Part shown: one piece after another, positions 57,172 through 64,000 of the stretch
Numbering within the stretch: position 1 is the stretch's first letter
Layout of the letters: each line of letters begins with the position of its first letter
NCBI GenBank assembly: GCA_963667425.1
Contig: OY763407.1
Coordinates: 2,728,001-2,792,000 of the forward strand
Origin: G963667425 sp963667425 [NCBI: bacterium]
GTDB lineage: Bacteria; UBP6; UBA1177
DNA length: 64,000 nucleotides
Direction: 5' to 3'
The notes under the pieces: model-generated
Databases searched by the model: none
Told to the model about the DNA's origin: nothing
Seen by the model: the letters and a program-made list of their open reading frames with translations, nothing else
Position numbers and translations under genes: made by a program

Positions 57172-58348
57172 AAAAAAGATTCTTGTTGTAAATCTCGGTT
57201 GGGAACAGGAACCTATGCTTGAAAAGCTTAATGAAATGGATGTTGATATATACGGTGTTCATTATGATGGAAAATATTCAAAGTTATGTAATTACAGCGA
57301 TGTTCTTATTTCTGACTTGAGAGATTTGGTAAAAATTGTTGGTTATGCTGAAAGAATAAAACCAGATGCAGTAATTTCAGATCAGTGTGATTATTCATAC
57401 TTTGCTCAAGCTGTAATTTCGGAAAAGCTTGGACTTCCGGGACCAATGATAAAAGATGCTTTGATTGCCACAAATAAATATATCCAGAGATGTAAAGGGA
57501 AAAGTACCGGTGTTTTACAGCCTGAATTTGCATTATGCAACTCGGTTGAAGACGCAGAAGATTTTCTGCATAAGCATGGCTTTCCTTCTATTATAAAACC
57601 TCTTGATAATAGGGGGAGTTTCGGTGTTAATAGAATTGATTCTTTTGCTGATTTAAAAGAATGTTTTTATGATTCTCTTATGAATTCTCATTCAAGACAG
57701 ATTATAATTGAAAAATTTATTGAAGGAACTCATATAACTATTGATGGCTATGTTTTTAAAAATAGAGGAGCAACATCCTTAACGCTTGCTTCTAAAATTC
57801 TTCTTAAAAATAAACAGGTGGCAATGGATATTCTGTATCCTGGAGAAATTGATGAAGCTGTTTATAAGAAAGCATTAATTATTAATGAAAATGTTAATAA
57901 ATCTTTAGGTTTTACTTTTGGAATGACTCATTCAGAATATATGATAGATAAAAATAATGATATTTACCTTATAGAAACAGCTAATCGGGGCGGTGGTTGT
58001 TTTACTTCTGAAATAATAGTTCCCGAAGTTTCAAATGTTGATATTTTAAACCAGTATATTAATGATTGTATGGGTGATGATGATTCTTATTTTCAAAGCA
58101 TTGAATCAAATGCTGTTTTACTGAAATTCTTCAGCCTTAATCCTGGTAAATTTAAATCACTTAAATTTTCAGATAAATATAAAAATAAAATACTAAAATA
58201 CAGGCTTAATGTTAAATCAGGTGAAGAAATTTTTCCTATATCAAATGATGGAAACAGACATGGTTTTTTTATTATTACAGATGATAAAAAAATTATTCGA
58301 AATACAGCGGATATGATTATTAATACTATGGAGGTAAGCTATGAATAA
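57161..58348 (+). CDS. ATP-grasp ligase inside the pseudaminic acid operon
   Basis: A 395-residue ATP-grasp protein like carbamoyl-phosphate-synthase-L-chain or BL00235/CARNS-type ligases: N-terminal Rossmann-like KKKILVVNLGWEQEPML, ATP-grasp blocks GFPSIIKPLDNRGSFGVNRI and IIEKFIEGTHITIDGYVF, and the metal-binding LIETANRGGG. Such enzymes join a carboxylate to an amine or thiol. It is not part of the canonical pseudaminic acid pathway. The ATG at 57161 has GGAG six bases ahead. Overlaps on both sides (11 and 8 bases) place it firmly in the operon. Inferred role: attaching an amino acid or hydroxy acid to an amino group of the nonulosonic acid. Confidence 0.85.
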   Translation: MENKKKILVVNLGWEQEPMLEKLNEMDVDIYGVHYDGKYSKLCNYSDVLISDLRDLVKIVGYAERIKPDAVISDQCDYSYFAQAVISEKLGLPGPMIKDALIATNKYIQRCKGKSTGVLQPEFALCNSVEDAEDFLHKHGFPSIIKPLDNRGSFGVNRIDSFADLKECFYDSLMNSHSRQIIIEKFIEGTHITIDGYVFKNRGATSLTLASKILLKNKQVAMDILYPGEIDEAVYKKALIINENVNKSLGFTFGMTHSEYMIDKNNDIYLIETANRGGGCFTSEIIVPEVSNVDILNQYINDCMGDDDSYFQSIESNAVLLKFFSLNPGKFKSLKFSDKYKNKILKYRLNVKSGEEIFPISNDGNRHGFFIITDDKKIIRNTADMIINTMEVSYE

Positions 58349-59060
58349 TCCTTTAAGAAGTTTAATAATTGATAAGATTACCGAAAATAGAATTTCAAGC
58401 ACTGAGGTGGCTGATGCTTTGTATAAAACTGGTGTTTTGGAAGGTATAAAAGCTTTTAATTCAGGTCATTTTATTGCTGGAAATGTTGAATATGTATCTG
58501 CCTATAATGGAAGTAACAATGCTTTTCATCATCAGATATCAAACATTAAAAAAGGCAGCGTCGTGTATGTTGATTGTGTGAATTGTGGGGAGAGGGCTGT
58601 TTTTGGAGATGTTGTAAGTAAATTTCTTTTACTCTATAAAAATGTAAAAGCTGTTGTTGTTAATGGTTTTTTAAGAGATGCTCATCGCCTTAGGAAAGAA
58701 AATTATCCAATCTGGCTTAAGGGAGTTACTCCTCTTGGATGCGTAAATACAGAGGTGGAGCTTGATGAAAAGTCAAATGTTTTGATAGAAAAGAATAAAG
58801 CTGTATTTCAAAATTCTATAATTGTATGTGATGATTCAGGATGTACATTGATAGAAAAAAATAAGATCAATGAACATACTGCAGAAAGGCTTGATTTTAT
58901 AGAGCTTCAGGAAGATATATGGTATTATTGCATTAATACTCTCAAATGGGATACTTACACAACTATTTGTGAAAAGAGATATTTGAAAGAAAAACAATTT
59001 CTGCCTAAAGTTTTATTGGAAAAGTTGGAGTACTATGAGTTGAGACATAAAAAAGATTGA
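58341..59060 (+). CDS. RraA-fold protein (4-hydroxy-4-methyl-2-oxoglutarate aldolase-like)
   Basis: A 239-residue protein with the RraA/HMG-aldolase pattern: ISSTEVADALYKTGVLEG near the N-terminus, a GDVV segment, then VVVNGFLRDAHRLRKENYPIWLKG, and GVTPLGCV. The Arg-Asp pair of the metal/pyruvate site is present (GFLRDAHRL), and an acidic residue lies about 21 residues before. RraA itself inhibits RNase E, but the conserved RD motif and lack of an RNase context favour an aldolase or lyase. A GGAGG precedes the ATG, which overlaps the ATP-grasp gene. Function in nonulosonic acid synthesis is undescribed as far as I know. Confidence 0.8.
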   Translation: MNNPLRSLIIDKITENRISSTEVADALYKTGVLEGIKAFNSGHFIAGNVEYVSAYNGSNNAFHHQISNIKKGSVVYVDCVNCGERAVFGDVVSKFLLLYKNVKAVVVNGFLRDAHRLRKENYPIWLKGVTPLGCVNTEVELDEKSNVLIEKNKAVFQNSIIVCDDSGCTLIEKNKINEHTAERLDFIELQEDIWYYCINTLKWDTYTTICEKRYLKEKQFLPKVLLEKLEYYELRHKKD

Positions 59061-59068
59061 GGGAAAAA

Positions 59069-59716
59069 ATGAGTAGTCTATCACAAATTTCTGAAATGAC
59101 CATTGATCGTTATTCAAAAAGATATAAAAATCTTGGTTATGATGTTCATACATTAGGCTGGGGAAGTGTTGAACAGCAGAATTATCGTTTCAGCAGAACT
59201 TTGTCTATAGATAGCGATATTAGAAATTCTACTGTTTTTGATATTGGGTGCGGTTTCGGCGATTATTTTGACTATCTTTTTGAGAATAACAAAATACCTT
59301 CTAATTATACTGGTTTTGATATAAATGAAGATTTACTTAAAGAGGCGAGAAAAAGACATAATCACTTTGACAATGTTTCTTTTGAAAAATTTGATCTTAC
59401 TATTGCTCCTAAAGATGAAAGGGCTGATATTGTTGTTATGCTTGGTGTTTTAAATTTCAATCTTAACGATAAGTTTAATAACTATGAATATAGCTGTAAT
59501 ATGATAAAAAATGCTTTTGAAATGACAAAGGGGATTTTAATAGTAGATTTTTTAAGCACAAAGCTTGATGAAAGCTATCCAAAAGAAGATTTTGTATTTT
59601 ATCATGATCCTCTGAAAATGCTTGAATTTGCATTTACACTGTCAGATAATGTTGTTCTGAAACACAATTATTCTCCAATTCCACAAAAGGAATTTATGCT
59701 TTTTATTTATAAATAG
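59069..59716 (+). CDS. SAM-dependent methyltransferase inside the pseudaminic acid operon
   Basis: A 215-residue class I methyltransferase. Motif I is VFDIGCGFGDYFDYL, followed by YTGFDINEDLLKEARKR (motif II) and ADIVVMLGVLNF (motif III). The GAGGG/ATG spacing selects the start at 59069; a TTG at 59057 lies too close. Position between an RraA-fold gene and an amidohydrolase gene suggests it modifies the nonulosonic acid or its acyl substituent (O- or N-methylation), which is inference. The best analogy is N-methylated glutamyl legionaminic acid reported on clostridial flagellin. Confidence 0.83.
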   Translation: MSSLSQISEMTIDRYSKRYKNLGYDVHTLGWGSVEQQNYRFSRTLSIDSDIRNSTVFDIGCGFGDYFDYLFENNKIPSNYTGFDINEDLLKEARKRHNHFDNVSFEKFDLTIAPKDERADIVVMLGVLNFNLNDKFNNYEYSCNMIKNAFEMTKGILIVDFLSTKLDESYPKEDFVFYHDPLKMLEFAFTLSDNVVLKHNYSPIPQKEFMLFIYK

Positions 59717-59723
59717 GTATTTT

Positions 59724-60539
59724 ATGAAAATTGCCGATTTTAATATACATCTTCCCGCTGAAGTAAACGATGTTACTGGAAATATAGCTTTACAGGAATC
59801 GTCTGTTTCACCTGAAATGCTTACCGAAAGGTTCCATGTTTATGAAAATGAACTTAAAAAGTATCTAAGTTCAGGTCATTTAATGCTTTTTAATCAAAAC
59901 ATTATTAATGATTTAGGTTTTAAAACAGAACTTGATAAAATAAAAGATAGTTTTGATGTTAAATTTTCGGTCGTTCCTAATATTAGAAATGATAAGGTTT
60001 TTGAATATATAGAAAAAGCAAAGAGTTTTGGTGCCTCTGGAATTAAATTTCACTCATATATACAGGAAATTGAAGAGAAAGATTTTGATATGGTTGTAAA
60101 AATATCAAAGTTTGCTGAATCAAAAGGGATGATAATTTCATTTGACACAAGTTATGGAACATCAAAAATGTTTAGATGTGATAATTTAAAGCTTGCCTCA
60201 GCTGTATCAGATCAAGTTTCAAATGTTCCTATTGTTCTTCTCCACAGTGGTGGTCTAAGAGCATTGAAGGCAATGCTTCTTGCTGATGAAAAGAGAAATG
60301 TTTTTATTGAAACCTCTTTTTCGTCTCATTTTTACAAAGGAAGCCGCATTTTCGATGATATAGTTTTTTCTTTAAAAAAACTTGGCACAGAAAGATTCCT
60401 TTTTGGAAGTGACTTTCCTTATATCAGTGAAAAAGATTCTGTTGAAATGGCTGAAATGCTTTGTGAAAAAGCCGGATTTAATGAGGGTGAAAAAGAAATG
60501 TTCTTTTATGAAAATTTCCAGAGGCTTTTTAATGAATAA
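59724..60539 (+). CDS. Amidohydrolase-superfamily TIM-barrel protein
   Basis: A 271-residue amidohydrolase-2-type protein. The N-terminus reads KIADFNIHLPAEV where the metal motif HxH would be; the first position is Asn, so one ligand is changed. Later barrel marks are present: GIKFHSY, VLLHSGGL, and GSDFPYIS with the catalytic Asp. Relatives include lactonases and decarboxylases such as LigI and LigJ. Together with the RraA-fold protein two genes upstream it suggests chemistry on a keto- or hydroxy-acid group. It overlaps pseG by eight bases. Confidence 0.83.
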   Translation: MKIADFNIHLPAEVNDVTGNIALQESSVSPEMLTERFHVYENELKKYLSSGHLMLFNQNIINDLGFKTELDKIKDSFDVKFSVVPNIRNDKVFEYIEKAKSFGASGIKFHSYIQEIEEKDFDMVVKISKFAESKGMIISFDTSYGTSKMFRCDNLKLASAVSDQVSNVPIVLLHSGGLRALKAMLLADEKRNVFIETSFSSHFYKGSRIFDDIVFSLKKLGTERFLFGSDFPYISEKDSVEMAEMLCEKAGFNEGEKEMFFYENFQRLFNE

Positions 60540-61512
60540 AGTTTATATTCTGACAGAATGCGGTGAAAAAATAGGTTCAGGTCACATAACAAGAATGGGT
60601 GCATTAAATGAAGTTTTGATGGAACAGGGGTTTGCTGTTTCAATGTTTGTTGATGTAAAAGGTGAAACAGAATTCTGTTTTCCTCATAATGTTTCCAAAG
60701 TTTGCTGGAGAAATGAATTTAAACCTGAAGATATATCTGAAAGCATAGTTGTTGTTGACAGCTATCTTTGTGAAGGAAGTTTTTATACATATTTAAAGAA
60801 AAATGCAAAAGCTGTCGTTGCAATAGATGATTATGGGCGAACTGTCTATGATGCAGATGTGGTTATAAATCCAGGAATCTCATTTTACCAGGTTGACTAT
60901 TCAAGGCAGCATGCAAAAGTTTTAGGTGGTGGAGATTTTACTATTTTAAGAAAATCTTTCAGAGAAAATAAAAAATTTAATGTAAAAAATGAGTGTCATG
61001 ATCTTTTAGTTTCTGTGGGAGCTGAAGATTCTTATAATATAATACCTTTTCTTTGTGAAAATGTTTTTCCTCAAATAAAAGGTATTAAGTTTCATATTAT
61101 GACTGCTAAAGAATCTTATAAAAAAGAGCTTGAAATGAAATTCTCATGTTGTGAAAACTATCTTTTTTACGGTTTTTTAAATGAAAGAGATATTTTTTCT
61201 TTAATGCATTCCTGTGATGCTGGTTTTATTGCCGCAGGTCAGACACTTATTGAGGCAACGGCTGTGGGGCTTCCTTCTGTAGCTTTTGCCATAGAAAAAG
61301 ATCAAATTCCAAATCTCACCTTTTTTGCTGAAAAATCAATAATTTCAGGTTCTCTTTTTTTTCATTCCAAAGATTTTGTAACAAAAGCTTTATCCCTGCT
61401 TGAAGCTGCAATATCTTATGATGAAAAAGTCAGACGTTCCTCCTTGGGACTTGAAATTATTGATAAAAAAGGTGTTTGTAAAATTGTAGATATTGTAGGA
61501 GGTCTGTTTTGA
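60532..61512 (+). CDS. pseG: UDP-2,4-diacetamido-2,4,6-trideoxy-beta-L-altropyranose hydrolase
   Basis: Removes UDP from the PseH product before PEP condensation. The 326-residue GT-B-like enzyme has the family signature EKIGSGHITRMGAL at residues 11-24, with the catalytic His in SGHITR, then IDDYGR and GGGDF, and the late FIAAGQTLIEATAVGLPS block. A longer frame starts inside the amidohydrolase gene, but the ATG at 60532 has GAGG seven bases ahead and gives the standard N-terminus. It overlaps the PIG-L gene by four bases. Confidence 0.95.
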   Translation: MNKVYILTECGEKIGSGHITRMGALNEVLMEQGFAVSMFVDVKGETEFCFPHNVSKVCWRNEFKPEDISESIVVVDSYLCEGSFYTYLKKNAKAVVAIDDYGRTVYDADVVINPGISFYQVDYSRQHAKVLGGGDFTILRKSFRENKKFNVKNECHDLLVSVGAEDSYNIIPFLCENVFPQIKGIKFHIMTAKESYKKELEMKFSCCENYLFYGFLNERDIFSLMHSCDAGFIAAGQTLIEATAVGLPSVAFAIEKDQIPNLTFFAEKSIISGSLFFHSKDFVTKALSLLEAAISYDEKVRRSSLGLEIIDKKGVCKIVDIVGGLF

Positions 61513-62186
61513 AAAAAATCCTTATTATAGCAGCTCATCCTGATGATGAAATACTTGGTTGCGGCGGAACGGCTTTACGTCTTGCCAAAGAGGGAAATGA
61601 AATTTATACAATGATTCTTGGTGAGGGTATTACTTCAAGAGATGATGTTAGAAATAGTGAAATTCATAAAGATGAACTTTACTCTCTAAGGTCTGATCTC
61701 GAATCGGCAAATAAAATTATTGGTGTTAAAGATGTTTTTGTTGAAACATTTCCTGATAATAGATTTGATTCTGCTTTACTCCTTGATATTGTGAAATCAA
61801 TTGAAAAAGTTAAGAATAACATAAAACCTGATATTGTTTTTACCCATTTTGCAAATGACATGAATATAGATCACACGATAACAAACAGAGCTGTGCTTAC
61901 TGCAACAAGACCAATGGCATATGAAACTGTCAAAACAATATATGCTTTTGAAGTGTTGTCATCAACAGAGTGGAATTTTCCTCTTTCATTTAATCCTGAT
62001 ACTTTTTTTGATATTTCAGATTTTATTGAAGGTAAAAAAGAGGCTATGTCTTTTTATAAAAATGAAATAAGAGATTTTCCACATCCTCGTTCAATAAAAG
62101 GTATAGAACTTAATGCTGCATATTGGGGAATGAGGACCGGTCTTAATTATGCTGAAGCTTTTGTAACTTTAAGGAATGTTTTATGA
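61509..62186 (+). CDS. PIG-L/LmbE-family N-deacetylase inside the pseudaminic acid operon
   Basis: Zinc-dependent deacetylase of N-acetyl sugars. The 225-residue protein has the diagnostic AHPDDEILGCGGT at residues 9-21 and the distal metal/catalytic motif FTHFANDMNIDHTITNRAV. The standard pathway adds, not removes, acetyl groups; a deacetylase between pseG and pseH suggests that one acetamido group is later freed for another acyl substituent. TTG start with AGGAGG just ahead. It overlaps pseG and pseH by four bases each. Confidence 0.9.
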   Translation: MKKILIIAAHPDDEILGCGGTALRLAKEGNEIYTMILGEGITSRDDVRNSEIHKDELYSLRSDLESANKIIGVKDVFVETFPDNRFDSALLLDIVKSIEKVKNNIKPDIVFTHFANDMNIDHTITNRAVLTATRPMAYETVKTIYAFEVLSSTEWNFPLSFNPDTFFDISDFIEGKKEAMSFYKNEIRDFPHPRSIKGIELNAAYWGMRTGLNYAEAFVTLRNVL

Positions 62187-62686
62187 GAGAATTTGATTTT
62201 TTTTCTTTTGAAAATATTACTTTTACAAGTTTCACGCTGCTTGATGAAAAAAAACTTTTAGAAATCTTAGACTGGCGAAATTGTGAAACAGTAAGAAAAG
62301 AAATGTTTAACAGTTCTTTGATTTCTAATAAAGAACACATGGCCTTTGTGGAAAAACTAAAAAATGATATAAATAATTTTTATTGGCTTGTAGCGTTGAA
62401 TGGTGATTTGGATCTCGGTGTTTTTTATCTTAATAATATAAATTTTATTAACTGTTCAGCTGAACTTGGAATTTATACTGTTCCTGATGGGAAAATTAAG
62501 GGCTCAGGTTCTGTTATTATGATAAATGCTTTAATGATATATTCTTTAATGAATATTAATAAAATTTATCTTCAGGTTTTTAGCGATAATAAAAAAGCTG
62601 TGAAGTTCTATCTTAAACATGGTTTTCAGGTTTTAAATGAATTTCGTGGAGAAAGAGATGTTTTAGAAATGTTTCTTGCTGTCTGA
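62183..62686 (+). CDS. pseH: UDP-4-amino-4,6-dideoxy-N-acetyl-beta-L-altrosamine N-acetyltransferase
   Basis: GNAT-family enzyme acetylating the 4-amino group of the PseC product. The 167-residue sequence has PseH-like blocks: LLEILDWRNCETVRKEMFNSS, a SNKEHMAFVEKL helix, and the acetyl-CoA site near KIKGSGSVIMINAL. Its C-terminus FYLKHGFQV is the usual GNAT end. It overlaps the PIG-L gene by four bases (ATGA). It is the last gene before the flagellin gene. Confidence 0.9.
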   Translation: MREFDFFSFENITFTSFTLLDEKKLLEILDWRNCETVRKEMFNSSLISNKEHMAFVEKLKNDINNFYWLVALNGDLDLGVFYLNNINFINCSAELGIYTVPDGKIKGSGSVIMINALMIYSLMNINKIYLQVFSDNKKAVKFYLKHGFQVLNEFRGERDVLEMFLAV

Positions 62687-62756
62687 TTATTTTGTAATAA
62701 TTTCCATTGTTATTTCAGCCTGTTATTAAAAAATGATTTTTTTTGTGATTTTTTGC

Positions 62757-62783
62757 TAAAGAGTTTTTTTTAATATCCGTAAT
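62757..62783 (+). promoter_or_regulatory. Possible sigma-28 (FliA) promoter of the flagellin gene
   Basis: TAAAG at 62757-62761 and, after 14 bases, TCCGTAAT, which resembles the TAAAG...GCCGATAA sigma-28 consensus in its CCG core. The -10 match is only partial. Start would lie upstream of the hairpin at 62839-62922, giving a leader of about 210 bases. Confidence 0.4.
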
Positions 62784-62838
62784 CCTCAGTGTAAGTGGTT
62801 CGTTAACTTTTATTTAGCATAAAGAATAGTCTATTCCA

Positions 62839-62931
62839 GGGAAGGAAACAGATTAATTCCGAGAAGATGTAAATACAGTTTTTCAGCCTGTATTTTATTT
62901 TTACGGAATCTGTTTTCTTCCCTTTTTTTTT
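62839..62931 (+). terminator. Strong branched terminator-like hairpin upstream of flagellin
   Basis: The outer stem pairs 62839-62852 with 62909-62922 (14 bp with one G-U). An inner stem pairs TTCCG (62857-62861) with CGGAA (62904-62908). The top hairpin pairs AAATACAG (62871-62878) with CTGTATTT (62888-62895). A run of eight or nine T follows directly. It may end the glycosylation operon, or act as a leader attenuator or the 3' end of a small RNA if the upstream promoter is used. Confidence 0.82.
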
Positions 62932-63001
62932 ATGCTTTTTAAATATTGTTTGCAGGTTACTAAAAGCAGGGATGCATTAAGAATTTTCCAAGGAGGAAAA
63001 G

Positions 63002-64000
63002 ATGGCAATTTTATTACAGGACAGGTACGTAAGTGCCTCGGCAACGAACAGCCTTTCATTGGCTCAGAGTTCGATGTCAAAATCGATTCAGAGACTTAGC
63101 TCGGGTCTTAGGATTAACAGTGCTGCTGATGATCCGTCAGGCTTAGCTATTTCTGAAAGACTTAGAACACAAATTAATGGTTTTGCAAGAGCATCTCTTA
63201 ATGCTCAGGATGCAATTTCTTATTTTCAGACAGCGGAAGGTGCTCTTAATGAAACTCATTCTATTTTACAGAGAATGAGAGAGCTTTCAATTCAGGCTGC
63301 GAATGGAACTCTGACTTCATCTGACAGAAACACTATTCAAAGTGAAGTGGATCAACTTAAAGAAGAGGTTGACAGAATTGCCTATTCAACAGAATTCAAC
63401 ACAAAGAAGCTTTTAAATGGTGATGCTTCAGCTTTGTGGTCTTCTACAACTCAGGATGTTTCTGCTGTTATTAGGGGAAAAGTAAGGGAAGGAAACTATG
63501 AACTTGAAGTTGAGGCAGATCCTGGACAAAATCATGTTCTTAAAACGGATATTTTTTCTGTTAAATCAGGAGAGCAGGCTGCAGTTATTGTAAATAACAC
63601 TGAATCGGCAACCGGTATTGATGATGTAACAGGACCGAACAATCTTCTTACAACTCAGACAACAGGCAATAGTGGGACTTATGTTATTTCTTCCGTTGCT
63701 GGTGTCGCTGCCTCAAGTGCTGTAACAGATGAGCAGCTTGCAGTATATCTTAAAACTACAGCAAGTGATATTACTAAGTTTTCAAATGGAGTTGTCGATA
63801 CATCTTCAACAAATAACTATCATTCAGGTGGTACATATCTTCAGATAGAAGTTGTTAAAGGTGCAACAATGGTTGATACAACTGACGCTAATGCTGCGAC
63901 AGTAAGGTATTCTTTTAACGGTACCACATGGACTGAAATGCAAATAAATGGAAGTGCCTCGGATGTTACTCTGGCAGGTGTAGATGAAGCTGGTGAAACA
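63002..64000 (+). CDS. Flagellin (3' end outside the window)
   Basis: Filament subunit; 333 codons are visible and the frame is open to the window edge. The conserved N-terminal D0/D1 region starts at about residue 5: SLSLAQSSMSKSIQRLSSGL, RINSAADDPSGLAISERL, INGFARASLNAQDAISYFQTAEGALNE and MRELSIQAANGTLTSSDR, all hallmark flagellin segments. From about residue 150 a long Ser/Thr-rich variable region begins, typical of surface domains D2/D3 and of sites of Maf-type O-glycosylation. AGGAGGAAAAG precedes the ATG. It follows the pseudaminic acid operon directly, linking the sugar pathway to its target. A gene symbol (fliC or flaA) is not fixed because copy number is unknown. Confidence 0.96.
   Translation, partial: MAILLQDRYVSASATNSLSLAQSSMSKSIQRLSSGLRINSAADDPSGLAISERLRTQINGFARASLNAQDAISYFQTAEGALNETHSILQRMRELSIQAANGTLTSSDRNTIQSEVDQLKEEVDRIAYSTEFNTKKLLNGDASALWSSTTQDVSAVIRGKVREGNYELEVEADPGQNHVLKTDIFSVKSGEQAAVIVNNTESATGIDDVTGPNNLLTTQTTGNSGTYVISSVAGVAASSAVTDEQLAVYLKTTASDITKFSNGVVDTSSTNNYHSGGTYLQIEVVKGATMVDTTDANAATVRYSFNGTTWTEMQINGSASDVTLAGVDEAGET

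Noticed and set aside
62687-63001. Sigma-54 site ahead of flagellin
   Set aside because: No GG-N10-GC arrangement found; the nearest candidate has nine bases between GG and GC.

Overview
The window is an AT-rich stretch of a bacterial chromosome. The organism is a diderm (MlaE-type permease, many lipoproteins), flagellated (flagellin and flagellin-glycosylation genes) and heterotrophic on starch-like glucans (GH31 alpha-glucosidase and a giant protein, both with starch-binding-like modules). Several traits recall the old Deltaproteobacteria/Myxococcota and related gut or sediment lineages: D/E-rich lipoprotein linkers, DUF1566 and SUMF1 lipoproteins, EGF-like CDPNPC modules, and an AgmX/PglI C-terminal-type domain. 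That placement is an inference; no 16S or other marker gene is present.

Layout. 1-6071: 3' part of a giant modular Cys-rich secreted protein. 6179-8806: housekeeping run coaD-ispE-tRNA-Gln-rplY-pth. 8818-12276: MlaE-type permease (minus), PAS-GGDEF diguanylate cyclase and enolase. 12379-12700: tRNA Gly-Cys-Leu operon. 12819-16166: GH31 lipoprotein. 16235-20087: radical SAM protein, aminotransferase and panC. 20285-25453: unknown membrane protein, pssA, NamZ-like muramidase and three unknown exported proteins. 25601-35828: surface-polysaccharide locus with two convergent arms (glycosyltransferases, Wzy-like polymerase, GT-methyltransferase fusion; then Wzx flippase, F420-beta-like Fe-S protein, pyruvyltransferase). 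35829-36520: non-coding, with nine 21-bp tandem repeats. 36521-40354: DUF58, MoxR ATPase and Na/Pi cotransporter. 40475-45445: Sel1-repeat protein, SUMF1 lipoprotein and DUF1566 lipoprotein. 45654-49418: threonine-to-glycine-to-serine module (kbl, tdh, divergent glyA). 49526-50855: AgmX/PglI-like lipoprotein and flavodoxin-like protein. 51240-64000: flagellin glycosylation island running into the flagellin gene.

The most interesting region is 51.2-64 kb. It carries a complete pseudaminic acid pathway (pseB, C, F, I, G, H) behind a Maf glycosyltransferase that has a good sigma-54 site, and it leads directly into flagellin. Between the standard genes sit five that the canonical pathway does not need: an ATP-grasp ligase, an RraA-fold protein, a methyltransferase, an amidohydrolase and a PIG-L deacetylase. 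Their tight overlaps suggest one operon making an unusual, probably re-acylated and methylated, nonulosonic acid for the flagellum. The flagellin gene is preceded by a very strong branched terminator-like hairpin lying downstream of a possible sigma-28 promoter.
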